A DNA stretch of 20,573 bases from a virus, in IMG/VR virus record IMGVR_UViG_3300039018_000297, positions 1-20,573 of that record. One strand, given 5' to 3'. Positions within the stretch are counted from its first letter, which is position 1. Each line of letters begins with the position of its first letter. Of the stretch, positions 12,150 through 20,559 are shown piece after piece. The position numbers and the translations under genes are program-made. Below the pieces are notes generated by a model, which saw only the letters and a program-made list of their open reading frames with translations, was not told the DNA's origin and searched no databases.

Positions 12150-12415
12150 TGGCAGACAAGAAAAAATCTGTGTCGTTGTCCGTAGGCCGTGGCGAAAAGT
12201 TGCCTGTGTCTAAGGGCGCGGGACTGACTGCCGCTGGTAGAGCCAAGTATAACGCTGCAACAGGCAGCAAACTAAAGGCGCCTGCGCCCAGCCCGAAGAC
12301 AAAGGCTGACGCAGGACGCAAAGCGTCATTCTGCGCGCGTATGGGCGCAGTGGCTGCCAAGGCTAAAGATGGCGAACGTGCCAAAGCAAGTTTGAAAAGG
12401 TGGAAATGCCCATGA
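12149..12415 (+). CDS. DUF6321-like small basic protein (88 aa)
   Basis: Lysine- and alanine-rich, ending SFCARMGAVAAKAKDGERAK and then SLKRWKC. The SFCARM...LKRWKC signature recalls the DUF6321 group of small phage proteins, which often sits next to terminase and portal genes; the name is from memory. The ATG overlaps the terminase stop (TAATG), and its TGA overlaps the next ATG (ATGA). A link to DNA packaging or virion DNA is suggested by place and charge only. Confidence 0.85.
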   Translation: MADKKKSVSLSVGRGEKLPVSKGAGLTAAGRAKYNAATGSKLKAPAPSPKTKADAGRKASFCARMGAVAAKAKDGERAKASLKRWKCP

Positions 12416-12570
12416 AACCCGGACTATATGCCAACATCCACGCCAAGAAAGCCCGCATTGCTGCTGGATCAGGCGAAAAAATGCGTAAACCCGGCGCTAA
12501 GGGCGCCCCTACCGCCAAGGCTTTCAAAGAAAGCGCCAAGACAGCCAAACCAGCTAAGAAGGGTAAATAA
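12412..12570 (+). CDS. Small basic phage protein (52 aa)
   Basis: Reads MKPGLYANIHAKKARIAAGS, then GEKMRKPGAKGAPTAKAFKE, and ends AKTAKPAKKGK. Start by ATGA overlap with the preceding gene. The MKPGLYANIHAK...GEKMRKPG...APT pattern recurs in phage genomes beside terminase and portal, which supports it as real despite its length. It is strongly basic and probably disordered; the function is unknown. Confidence 0.82.
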   Translation: MKPGLYANIHAKKARIAAGSGEKMRKPGAKGAPTAKAFKESAKTAKPAKKGK

Positions 12571-12801
12571 ATGCCAGCCAATAAATACACACGCGCACTG
12601 TACAAAGTCGGGACTGTAGCGGCTGAACGCGCTGCCGAAGCTAATCGTGACCCAGCCCGCAAGGCAGCAGCCATGAAGATCATGGCACGCGAAGGTACGA
12701 CAAGCGCAGCCGGCGGACGCGCACCAGTTAAAATGCCAAAACCTGTACAGGTCATCCGCACAACTGTGGCGATGAAACCAACGCCAACAAAGAAGAAGTA
12801 A
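12571..12801 (+). CDS. Small basic phage protein (76 aa)
   Basis: Begins at the base after the previous TAA: MPANKYTRALYKVGTVAAER, then AAEANRDPARKAAAMKIMAR and a proline/lysine-rich end (PTPTKKK). The first half is a likely helix, the rest disordered and basic. No Shine-Dalgarno is clear beyond the AAGGGTAAATAA preceding it. No family recognised; it belongs to the run of four basic small proteins. Confidence 0.75.
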   Translation: MPANKYTRALYKVGTVAAERAAEANRDPARKAAAMKIMAREGTTSAAGGRAPVKMPKPVQVIRTTVAMKPTPTKKK

Positions 12802-12802
12802 A

Positions 12803-12943
12803 ATGCCGCTGGTTAAATCACCTAGCAAAGCCGCGTTCCGCAAGAACATCAAGGCTGAGGTAAACGCCGGAAAACCTGTCAAACAGGCGGTCGCAATCGC
12901 GTACAGCGTGAAGCGTGAATCCGCTAAAAAAGGTAAAAAGTAA
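12803..12943 (+). CDS. Small basic phage protein (46 aa)
   Basis: Reads MPLVKSPSKAAFRKNIKAEV, NAGKPVKQAVAIAYSVKRES, then AKKGKK. The pattern AFRKNIKAEVNAGKPVKQAVAIAYSVKR recalls a short conserved phage protein often placed near portal or head genes; no function is established. A helical, amphipathic core with a basic tail. Start ATG 12803 overlaps the end region of the previous gene by one base beyond its TAA. Confidence 0.8.
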   Translation: MPLVKSPSKAAFRKNIKAEVNAGKPVKQAVAIAYSVKRESAKKGKK

Positions 12944-12948
12944 CCACA

Positions 12949-15183
12949 ATGGCTGATCCGACAGGTATTAACAAAGTAGGCGACGTAGCTGACATCGGTA
13001 GCGATCCAGCAAACACGCGTGGCGACCCTGATGTAATGGCAACTATGCGCCATCGTATGCAGATGGGTATGGCGGCGCTGTCGGACAGCCGTGAAGATGA
13101 ACTAGACGATCTACGGTTTATGGCCGGCAGCCCTGACAACCAGTGGCAGTGGCCAGCCGACGTGTTGGCGACCCGCGGCGCGGTGCAAGGCCAGACAATC
13201 AACGCACGACCATGCCTCACAATCAACAAACTGCCGCAGCACGTCCGTCAGGTCACGAACGAGCAGCGTCAGAACCGCCCAGCCGGTAAAGTTATACCCG
13301 TCGATGACAATGCTGACATTGAAGTGGCAGCGATCTTTGACGGCGTTGTGCGGCACATCGAATATATGTCCGACGCTGACGTTGCTTACGACACAGCCTG
13401 CGACAACCAAGTTACATATGGTGAAGGTTACATTCGTCTAATTACAGAGTATTGTAACGAAGAAACCTTCGACCAAGACGTTCGCATTATGCGCGTCCGC
13501 AACTCGTTTAGCGTTTACATGGACCCAACGATCCAAGACCCATGCGGTTCTGACGCTGAATGGTGCTTTGTCACGCAAGACATGACAAAAGACGAGTATG
13601 AGCGCGAATTTCCAGATGCGTCGCCCATTTCGTCGATTATGTCCACCGCTGTGGGCGATGAAAGCCTGTCCGCATGGCTTGACGAAGACACTGTCCGCAT
13701 CGCGGAGTATTTTTACTACAAACGCAAGCGTGAAACGCTAAATTTGTACCCCGATAACGTATCTGCGTTCAAAAATACCGACATGGATAAGCAACTGCGC
13801 GCCATGTACGGCAAACCTGTCCGCACACGCGAAGTAGACCGCAAAAAAGTCATGTGGATGAAGACCAATGGCTATGATGTGCTTGATGAGCGCGAGTGGC
13901 CGGGCAGTTGGATACCTGTCGTGCGCGTTGTAGGCAACGAATTTGAAGTGCAAGGTCAGATTTACGTATCTGGTCTGGTGCGGAACGCCAAAGACGCACA
14001 GCGGATGTACAACTACTGGACCAGCCAAGAGGCAGAAATGCTTGCGCTGGCGCCAAAAGCACCATTTATTGCATATGGCGGCCAGTTTGAAGGTTACGAA
14101 AACCAGTGGAAGACTGCCAACACGACCAACTGGCCGTATTTGGAAGTCAACCCAGACGTTACAGACGGCGCTGGGAACGTATTGCCGCTTCCGCAGCGTG
14201 CAGCACCCCCGCTGCCGCAAACAGGGCTGATACAGGCTAAAATGGGCGCTGGTGAGGACATCAAGTCCACCACCGGCCAGTATGACGCATCTTTGGGCGC
14301 GCAAGGCAACGAACGGTCTGCAAAAGCCATCACCGCACGCGAAAAGCAGGGCGATGTTGGCACATACCACTATGTAGATAACTTAGCCCGTGCGATCCGT
14401 CACATTACCCGCCAGCTTGTCGATATTATCCCTAAGATTTACGACACACAGCGCATTGCACGCATCATCGGCGTTGATGGGGAAGTCAGCATGGTCAAAA
14501 TGGATCCAATGCAGCAAGAGCCTGTCAAGGAAATTCGTGACCAAAATGGCGGTCTGATTGAAAAAATCTACAACCCGTCAATCGGCACATACGACGTTAT
14601 GGTCACTACTGGCCCCGGCTACATGACCAAGCGTCAAGAGGCACTCGACGCCATGTCGATGATTCTGCAATCCAACCCGCAGCTTTGGACTGTGGCCGGC
14701 GATCTGTTCATCAAGAACATGGATTGGCCCGGAGCGCAGGAAATGGCGAAACGGTTTAAGAAAATCCTTGACCCGAAAGTCTTGGAAGAAGGCGATCAAT
14801 CGCCTGAAATCATGGCTGCCAAGCAACAGATCGAAGCCTTGTCGCAAGAACTCAACCGTGTCTCTGACATCATGGAGAACATCCAAGACAGCGCGGAACA
14901 GCAGAAAATCTCCATCGACAAGTACAAGGCTGAAGTGCAGGCTTACGAAGCTGAAACCAAGCGCATCTCTGCGGTACAAAACAGCATGACACCTGAACAA
15001 ATTCAGGATATTGTCATGGGTACGATTGCAGGCGCACTGGATACAGGCGACTTGATCGGCGGTTCACCTGAAATGCGCGAAGTACCGCAGATGGACGAAC
15101 AGATGCAGCAAGCCCCTGAAATGGGTGAGCAGCCTGAGATGCCAATGGAAATGCCCGAACAAGCCCCTGAAGGAATGATGTAA
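12949..15183 (+). CDS. P22-like portal protein
   Basis: A 744-aa protein forming the dodecameric ring at the capsid vertex through which DNA passes. The N-terminal region RQVTNEQRQNRP, the YGEGYIRLITEY segment and the YDASLGAQGNERSAKAITAR region match P22-type portals. A long helical stretch at about 625-680 (QQIEALSQELNRVSDIMENI and following) fits the barrel or coiled coil, and the last ~40 residues are rich in Met, Glu, Pro and Gln. Size agrees with P22 gp1 (about 725). The stop overlaps the next ATG (TAATG). This call sets the phage as podovirus-like. Confidence 0.92.
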   Translation: MADPTGINKVGDVADIGSDPANTRGDPDVMATMRHRMQMGMAALSDSREDELDDLRFMAGSPDNQWQWPADVLATRGAVQGQTINARPCLTINKLPQHVRQVTNEQRQNRPAGKVIPVDDNADIEVAAIFDGVVRHIEYMSDADVAYDTACDNQVTYGEGYIRLITEYCNEETFDQDVRIMRVRNSFSVYMDPTIQDPCGSDAEWCFVTQDMTKDEYEREFPDASPISSIMSTAVGDESLSAWLDEDTVRIAEYFYYKRKRETLNLYPDNVSAFKNTDMDKQLRAMYGKPVRTREVDRKKVMWMKTNGYDVLDEREWPGSWIPVVRVVGNEFEVQGQIYVSGLVRNAKDAQRMYNYWTSQEAEMLALAPKAPFIAYGGQFEGYENQWKTANTTNWPYLEVNPDVTDGAGNVLPLPQRAAPPLPQTGLIQAKMGAGEDIKSTTGQYDASLGAQGNERSAKAITAREKQGDVGTYHYVDNLARAIRHITRQLVDIIPKIYDTQRIARIIGVDGEVSMVKMDPMQQEPVKEIRDQNGGLIEKIYNPSIGTYDVMVTTGPGYMTKRQEALDAMSMILQSNPQLWTVAGDLFIKNMDWPGAQEMAKRFKKILDPKVLEEGDQSPEIMAAKQQIEALSQELNRVSDIMENIQDSAEQQKISIDKYKAEVQAYEAETKRISAVQNSMTPEQIQDIVMGTIAGALDTGDLIGGSPEMREVPQMDEQMQQAPEMGEQPEMPMEMPEQAPEGMM

Positions 15184-15545
15184 TGAGTTGCGCTGATTTT
15201 ATAGGTACTCTGTTTCTCGCGCGCGATGTGGCTCACTCGACGCACCTGAACACGCGCAGCTTCTCCAAGCACTCTGCTTTGAACACGTTTTACGACGAAG
15301 TCATCGAACTGGCGGACAAATTTGCAGAGGCATATCAGGGAAAATACGGCCTAATTGGCCCTATTTCGCTTATGTCAGCTAAGAAGACTAACAACATTGT
15401 CGAGTTTCTTGAAGGTCAGGTAGACGAACTTGAGGAAATGCGATATAAAGTTGTCGATAAGGATTGTACCCCTTTACAAAACATTATCGACGAGATTTTT
15501 GGCCTGTATTACAGCACGCTGTATAAACTTAAATTTCTCGCATAA
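15183..15545 (+). CDS. DUF5856-like helical protein (120 aa)
   Basis: Starts MSCADFIGTLFLARDVAHST and continues HLNTRSFSKHSALNTFYDEV, then IIDEIFGLYYSTLYKLKFLA. The set ARDVAHxxHLxTRSFxxHxAL resembles a family of small phage proteins (DUF5856, from memory) with ferritin/Dps-like helical-bundle features: four helices with several His, Glu and Asp. The function is not established; a virion-associated or DNA-protecting role is possible. Coupled to the portal gene by TAATG. Confidence 0.82.
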   Translation: MSCADFIGTLFLARDVAHSTHLNTRSFSKHSALNTFYDEVIELADKFAEAYQGKYGLIGPISLMSAKKTNNIVEFLEGQVDELEEMRYKVVDKDCTPLQNIIDEIFGLYYSTLYKLKFLA

Positions 15546-15554
15546 GGACGCGCT

Positions 15555-15860
15555 ATGGAACTCTTAAACCCTTTAAGCAAAGCTGATTACCCTTCGTACA
15601 ATGTGGCTTATACCGGCACTGCTGGCAATACGTCCGAATGGCCTGCCGGCGCGCAAGGCGTTGTTGTTTGGTCGGATCAGGCTTGTTATATTGAAGTTGG
15701 CGTTAGTGCTGTAGCTACAACTGCCAGCACACCAATTCCACCCTTTACACCAATCCCTTTTGTGTTAGCCGTAAATACGTCAGGCGCTCCTTGGCGCGTA
15801 AGCGCGGTTCAGGTATCCACAGGCGGTACGGTGTATTGCAAACCGATTAATCGGAATTGA
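15555..15860 (+). CDS. Small beta-rich phage protein (101 aa), probably virion-associated
   Basis: Begins MELLNPLSKADYPSYNVAYT; the body (GAQGVVVWSDQACYIEVGVS, PIPPFTPIPFVLAVNTSGAP, STGGTVYCKPINRN) is made of beta strands and turns. AAGGA lies seven bases before the ATG. The position between portal and tailspike genes and the composition suggest a head-completion or decoration protein, but no family is identified. Confidence 0.78.
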   Translation: MELLNPLSKADYPSYNVAYTGTAGNTSEWPAGAQGVVVWSDQACYIEVGVSAVATTASTPIPPFTPIPFVLAVNTSGAPWRVSAVQVSTGGTVYCKPINRN

Positions 15861-15863
15861 TAC

Positions 15864-16025
15864 ATGGGCTTCGGCGGCGCTCTTCGTAACGGTATTGCTT
15901 TGGGCTTAGGAAGCATTATTAGCTTTATATCTGGGTATGCAGACGCAACTGTGCAAAACAATCTGCTGACTGAAATTGGAGACAACCTCGTCCAAGAGGA
16001 CGGCGGATTGTTGCTACTGGAGTAA
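15864..16025 (+). CDS. Small hydrophobic-glycine protein before tailspike (53 aa)
   Basis: Reads MGFGGALRNGIALGLGSIIS, then FISGYADATVQNNLLTEIGD and NLVQEDGGLLLLE. The first part is a glycine-rich hydrophobic segment; the end, LTEIGDNLVQEDGG, follows a pattern common in short phage proteins next to tail-fibre genes. Start ATG 15864 (with GGAATTGATAC upstream) and stop TAA five bases before the tailspike start support it. Function unknown. Confidence 0.72.
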   Translation: MGFGGALRNGIALGLGSIISFISGYADATVQNNLLTEIGDNLVQEDGGLLLLE

Positions 16026-16029
16026 TTAG

Positions 16030-18108
16030 ATGTCAGTAACCCCATCACCCATCGGCGGCTTTGCAGCACAGTTTTTTGATAACAATGGCGTTATCCTGTC
16101 GGGCGGCAAGATTTACACCTACGCAGCCGGCACAACTACGCCGCAAGCAGTCTACACCAGCGCGTCTGGCGCTACGCCGCACGCAAACCCTATCATTCTG
16201 GACAGCGCAGGACGCGTACCGGGCGGTGAGATTTGGCTGACTGACGGTCTGGTCTATAAGTTTGTCATCGAAACAGCGACAGCCATCCTGCTTGGCACAT
16301 ACGACAACATCACTGGCATCAATTCCAACTTCGTCAATTACACGATCCAAGAAGAAGTCATCACGGCCACCGCAGGCCAGACTGTGTTCAACCTTTCGAC
16401 GATCAACTACACGCCCGGCACAAACTCGCTGACCGTCTACATCGACGGCGTGAACCAGTATGTTGGCGACAGCTATATAGAAACAGACAGCGACACTGTT
16501 ACGTTTACGACCGGCGTACACGTCGGCGGCGAAGTGAAGTTTACCACAGCAATCCAGACAACTACTGGCGCTGTAGACGCGTCCATTGTAACATACGATC
16601 CGCCGTTCACTGGCGGCGTCATTACAAACGTAGAAGCTAAACTAGCCCAATATGTTTCGGTCAAGGACTTTGGTGCTGTTGGCAACAACATAGCAAATGA
16701 TACTGCTGAAATTCAAGCTGCATTAGATTATGCCGATACGGTCAATGGCTGCACAGTATATTTTCCCGAAGGCACATACCTAATCAGCGGCCCCCTGATT
16801 GTTTACAGCAATACAACCATTATTATGGGCGGCACGGTTAAAGTAGCTTCAATGCCTATTGGGGGCTATGAAACCGTATTTATAACCGATCCTGTTAGCC
16901 CTGCCGACAACATTCAATTTATCAACCCCCAAATTGACGCTAATAATGTTGTGCCGACTAGCGGCATTATGGTTCGTTACGGGGCCACCAATATCCGCGT
17001 TCAAGGCGGCTACATTCGCAACTGTGCCAACAGCGCCGCTCTTTCCGGCGGGCGGGCGTTTAACATTGAAGGTGGCACGGGAACGCAGAATGTCACTATC
17101 AGTGGCACAAACATTACGGACTGCTGGAACGGCGTTTCTCTTGCTGGCGGCGCAGCGCAAGCCAATTCCAACGTCAGCATTACCAATCTAACAATCAGCG
17201 ATTGTCAGGTTGCTATATCTTTGTTCGGCAACACATCAGGCTACCCGCATACTGGCGAGTTCATGCAGGCAGTGTTCTCAAACATTGCCATTCGCAACTG
17301 CGGCCATCTGACAACATTTACAACGCAAGCTGGCGTGATTGTTTCAGATCGCGGAAGCAACGTGTCGTTCAGCGACATATATGTGTTCAACGACGCGGCT
17401 TATGGCGCTGTCGGTTCTTTGTGGCGCGGTGATGCTAATAATATTAGCATGGATAATGTCACAATGGACGGCACTCTTACTGCCGCACTATTTGACTTTT
17501 CTAGCTATGCAGAAAGCAACTCTTACCCGTTGTCAGCTAACAGTTCATTGAATAGTCGTTTCATGAACGTAAAACACAACGGCACAATACCCATCATTAT
17601 TGCGCTGCCAATTAGCGGCGCTTCATATCTGACCAATTGTCAGTTTGATGTTATTACTGATGTTGTAACCAGCGGCGCTCCGGGAACAGCTAACACGGCC
17701 AACAAAACAACGTGCCGCTTAAAGGCATACAATAAAACGCAAAACGCATTCATTGAAGGCTTTTTGAGCGACATTGGATCGGTTACGTTTGCCGAATGGA
17801 CAAACAAACTATATCCGGCTGACAATTTTGCGGCGCGTGCATGGGGTTTATTTGACGGCACGACAGGCACAATGGCACGCAGCTTTAACGCTACTAGCGT
17901 TCGCAACTCTGCGGGTGACTACACCGTATCATTTGGCAACACGGCCCCTGTTGTAAGCTATGTGGTCGTTGCTTCTGCCGCTACAGCAACCGGATCAAAT
18001 CAAGTCTTGAGCATCCAGAACAAGACGCAGAACGACTTTGATATTTTTACCTTTAGCGGCGGCGTAGCAACAGATATGCCATCCATTAACTTTGTTGTTT
18101 ACTATTAA
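16030..18108 (+). CDS. Tailspike protein with pectate-lyase-fold domain
   Basis: A 692-aa receptor-binding protein expected to form trimers at the tail. The N-terminus (about 1-100), with FFDNNGVILSGGKIYTYAAG, ILDSAGRV and DNITGI, is a widespread head- or tail-binding module. Residues ~103-175 (ATAGQTVFNL, LTVYIDGVNQY, DTVTFT) form a beta-sandwich linker. VKDFGAVGNNIANDTAEIQA (211-230) begins a pectate-lyase-superfamily right-handed beta-helix that likely cleaves or binds a surface polysaccharide. The C-terminus (FDGTTGTMARSFNATSV, GDYTVSF) is a trimerising or receptor domain. Catalytic residues cannot be assigned by eye. GGAG precedes the ATG. Confidence 0.93.
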   Translation: MSVTPSPIGGFAAQFFDNNGVILSGGKIYTYAAGTTTPQAVYTSASGATPHANPIILDSAGRVPGGEIWLTDGLVYKFVIETATAILLGTYDNITGINSNFVNYTIQEEVITATAGQTVFNLSTINYTPGTNSLTVYIDGVNQYVGDSYIETDSDTVTFTTGVHVGGEVKFTTAIQTTTGAVDASIVTYDPPFTGGVITNVEAKLAQYVSVKDFGAVGNNIANDTAEIQAALDYADTVNGCTVYFPEGTYLISGPLIVYSNTTIIMGGTVKVASMPIGGYETVFITDPVSPADNIQFINPQIDANNVVPTSGIMVRYGATNIRVQGGYIRNCANSAALSGGRAFNIEGGTGTQNVTISGTNITDCWNGVSLAGGAAQANSNVSITNLTISDCQVAISLFGNTSGYPHTGEFMQAVFSNIAIRNCGHLTTFTTQAGVIVSDRGSNVSFSDIYVFNDAAYGAVGSLWRGDANNISMDNVTMDGTLTAALFDFSSYAESNSYPLSANSSLNSRFMNVKHNGTIPIIIALPISGASYLTNCQFDVITDVVTSGAPGTANTANKTTCRLKAYNKTQNAFIEGFLSDIGSVTFAEWTNKLYPADNFAARAWGLFDGTTGTMARSFNATSVRNSAGDYTVSFGNTAPVVSYVVVASAATATGSNQVLSIQNKTQNDFDIFTFSGGVATDMPSINFVVYY

Positions 18109-18119
18109 GGATACGCCCA

Positions 18120-18908
18120 ATGGCCGACAAAAAAATCTCCGCGTTAACCGCTGCGACAACACCTCTAGCTGGTACTGAAGTTCTGCCCATTGTGCAGAGC
18201 GCATCGACGGTTAAGGTAGCCGTCAACGATATGCTCGGCGTTACAAGCTGGACTTCGCCAGCAGTTAACTCTGAAGGCAATATGTTTTTGCGCGCCACAG
18301 ATACGTTAGCTACTGGTGTAGGTACGCAGATTGGCCTCGGCGGTAAGTACAACGCATCCAGCTATTTCCCTTTTGGTGCTGTTGCAGGGCGTAAGGAAAA
18401 CGCGACCAACAATAACGTAGCTGGCTATTTGGCTTTCTTGACCACCACTTCCGGCGGCACATTGACTGAGCGTGCAAGATTTAACAGCACGGGCAACTTG
18501 GCCTTCAGTGCCGCTGGTAATGGCATCGACTTCAGCGCAGCCACGCACGCGGCAGGCATGACCAGCGAATTGCTGAATGACTATGAGGAAGGCACTTGGA
18601 CGCCTACGGTTTCTGGCACAAACTTAAGTTTGTCTAGCATTAGCAGTGCATACTATACTATTATAGGCCGACAAGTAACGGTCTATTGCTACATAACAGT
18701 AGACAATTCAGGCGCCCCATCAACCGCACTTGTTCTTGGCGGCCTGCCTAAAACTTGCCTTGGGTACGGCCCTGCCTTCCGTTTCTACGGCCCAAATAAA
18801 TTTACGGGCGATTGTTACGTATCTGTGGGTACAGCAACCATTGTTGAAACAAACATTTTAGGTACGGGATCGTCAGCAATCATGGTGTCTGCAACTTATT
18901 TTTTCTAA
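18120..18908 (+). CDS. Tail-fibre-like structural protein (262 aa)
   Basis: Starts MADKKISALTAATTPLAGTE, an N-terminus common in phage fibre proteins (KISALTAATTPLAGTEVLPIVQ). The middle has short beta repeats (ARFNSTGNLAFSAAGNGIDF). LLNDYEEGTWTPTVSG (about 151-166) is the joint to a C-terminal beta-sandwich that recurs in other fibre tips (compare the AYTPTW joint of the next protein). It may be an adaptor or side fibre between the two spikes. AAGGA precedes the ATG at 18120. Confidence 0.85.
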   Translation: MADKKISALTAATTPLAGTEVLPIVQSASTVKVAVNDMLGVTSWTSPAVNSEGNMFLRATDTLATGVGTQIGLGGKYNASSYFPFGAVAGRKENATNNNVAGYLAFLTTTSGGTLTERARFNSTGNLAFSAAGNGIDFSAATHAAGMTSELLNDYEEGTWTPTVSGTNLSLSSISSAYYTIIGRQVTVYCYITVDNSGAPSTALVLGGLPKTCLGYGPAFRFYGPNKFTGDCYVSVGTATIVETNILGTGSSAIMVSATYFF

Positions 18909-18917
18909 GGTATATTT

Positions 18918-20156
18918 ATGAGCCTGACTAAAGCAACTTACTCCATGATTGACGGCGCTGCCGTCAACGTGCTTGATTTTGGGGCTGTTGGTGATGGGGT
19001 CGCAAATGACACCGCAGCCATTCAAGCCGCCATTAGCAGCGGTGCTAGAACTATTTGGTTTCCCGCCGGAACTTATTTAGTCACATCTATGCTTACCCAA
19101 GCCACTAACCAATCGTGGGTAGGTGAAGGCGGTCAACGGGCTACCACAATCAAAAAAGGCTTTAACGGCACTCTCGTCACTATGGGGTCGTTGGGAGAAC
19201 TTAGCCATCTTAACTTTGATGGTAATGGCGCTAGCTTTACAGGTAAAAACATTGTCGTTCCTGTGGGCTGTTTCTCACCTTTAATTGAGCGCGTGCGGTC
19301 CATTAATTCTGAAGCACAAGGGTTGTATTTTGAAGCCGACAGCGGCGGCGGCGCAACAGTCTCATTTTTTGAAGGTGTAACTACAGCGCCTACCACGCAA
19401 GCTGCAATTGGTTGCGCGGGGGACACTACCGCCACACCACGCTTTTTTAGCAACATCTGGCTTTCCGGCGGCCTTTTTGCCATTACGGGCATGAATGACA
19501 CGTTCATAACAAACGCATACGTCTACAAAATTGTAACTTCGTCAACCACAGCTAATTTTTACATCACAAATTGCCGATTTGCATCGTCGGGCGATCCTAT
19601 CGTTATTGAAGGCGCTGGCGGACAGTTTTCTAACTGTGCTTTTGCTGGCGCGATAACATTACAAAATAGCAGCGGCTTGGTTTTTGACAGCACTTGCGAG
19701 TTTGCGTTTGGAATTACTGAGGATGCAGCTACGTGTTTGTTTAACTCATTCTCCACACAGTCAGCAGCCTATACGCCTACATGGACGCAGCCTAGCGGCA
19801 CTCAACCCAGCTTAGGTGATGGTACGATTACTGGCCGCTATATTCGTGAGGGGCGTCAATGCACGGCCCAAATCGTTTTAACGATGGGGGCGACCACAAC
19901 TTACGGAAATAACCTTGTTGCGTACCAGTTTTCGCTACCTTTCTTTTCGCATAACGCCTACGTTCAAGAGTTACCACTTGTAGCTGTTGTCCAAGATGCG
20001 ACCGGAAGTAGCTATACATATAACGCCCAGATCAACGCGTCATCGAATAAGATTACCAGTGTTAATTGGAACGGCGCAGCGGCACGCGAAGGAAGCCCGA
20101 TTACGTGGGCGGCGGGCGATAAAATATTAATTAACCTTACATATTCCACGCAATAA
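18918..20156 (+). CDS. Second tailspike-like protein with pectate-lyase fold (412 aa)
   Basis: MSLTKATYSMIDGAAVNVLD leads directly into FGAVGDGVANDTAAIQAAI, the start of a pectate-lyase-type beta-helix, so the large head-binding domain of the 692-aa spike is missing. The short N-terminus (LTKATYSMIDGA) is a common adaptor in branched spikes. The helix runs to about 280; the end (AYTPTWTQPSGTQPSLGDGT, FSLPFFS) is a beta-sandwich tip seen in other phage fibres. It probably attaches through another tail protein and gives a second polysaccharide specificity. AAGG precedes the ATG. Confidence 0.9.
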   Translation: MSLTKATYSMIDGAAVNVLDFGAVGDGVANDTAAIQAAISSGARTIWFPAGTYLVTSMLTQATNQSWVGEGGQRATTIKKGFNGTLVTMGSLGELSHLNFDGNGASFTGKNIVVPVGCFSPLIERVRSINSEAQGLYFEADSGGGATVSFFEGVTTAPTTQAAIGCAGDTTATPRFFSNIWLSGGLFAITGMNDTFITNAYVYKIVTSSTTANFYITNCRFASSGDPIVIEGAGGQFSNCAFAGAITLQNSSGLVFDSTCEFAFGITEDAATCLFNSFSTQSAAYTPTWTQPSGTQPSLGDGTITGRYIREGRQCTAQIVLTMGATTTYGNNLVAYQFSLPFFSHNAYVQELPLVAVVQDATGSSYTYNAQINASSNKITSVNWNGAAAREGSPITWAAGDKILINLTYSTQ

Positions 20157-20201
20157 CCTAATGTCCGGCGGGATAGTCGGTCTGGAAACAGGAGAAAGAA
20201 A

Positions 20202-20474
20202 ATGGCTTTAGAGAAAAAAATAGTAGTTGATTTAATCGAAGTCACTGAAAATGGCTGCGTGCAAGTCCGCACAAAGACCGCCATCCTCGAAGACGGCGAA
20301 CAGATCAGCGGCACATTCCACCGTCACGTTGTCGCTCCAGGCGATGACTACAGCGCCGAAGATGCCCGTGTGCAGGCTGTCTGCGCCGCAACGCACACTT
20401 CCGAAGTGGTAGCTGCGTATGCCGCAGAGCAAGCCAAGAACGCGCCGGCAGCACTGCCAGAAGCAGAAGTTTAA
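20202..20474 (+). CDS. Small phage protein after tailspike (90 aa)
   Basis: Begins MALEKKIVVDLIEVTENGCV and contains VRTKTAILEDGEQISGTFHR, followed by HVVAPGDDYSAEDARVQAVC and an Ala/Glu-rich end. The pattern of a beta domain with KTAILEDGxxIxxTxHRxxxxPGDD recurs in small phage proteins near fibre genes; no function is known. GGAGAAAG lies before the ATG. It is set apart from the tailspike by 45 bases and from the next gene by a strong hairpin. Confidence 0.82.
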   Translation: MALEKKIVVDLIEVTENGCVQVRTKTAILEDGEQISGTFHRHVVAPGDDYSAEDARVQAVCAATHTSEVVAAYAAEQAKNAPAALPEAEV

Positions 20475-20483
20475 CGATATTGC

Positions 20484-20513
20484 CAGACTGCATCAAATGA
20501 TGTAGTCTGGCCT
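20484..20513 (+). other. Strong intergenic hairpin
   Basis: A 13-bp stem (GCCAGACTGCATC, AAAT loop, GATGTAGTCTGGC) with one G-U pair, nine bases after the stop of the 90-aa gene. No U-run follows, so it probably marks an RNA 3' end or a processing site separating fibre from head or scaffold expression. A second small dyad, CTGATG/CATCAG, is at 20523-20539. Confidence 0.75.
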
Positions 20514-20559
20514 ACAACCGTACTGATGCGGCTCATCAGGAACTCTTTAAGGGTTAAAC

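Noticed and set aside
13738-14370. 210-aa minus-strand open frame opposite the portal
   Set aside because: Antisense shadow of a well-supported portal gene, with no ribosome site or known family.
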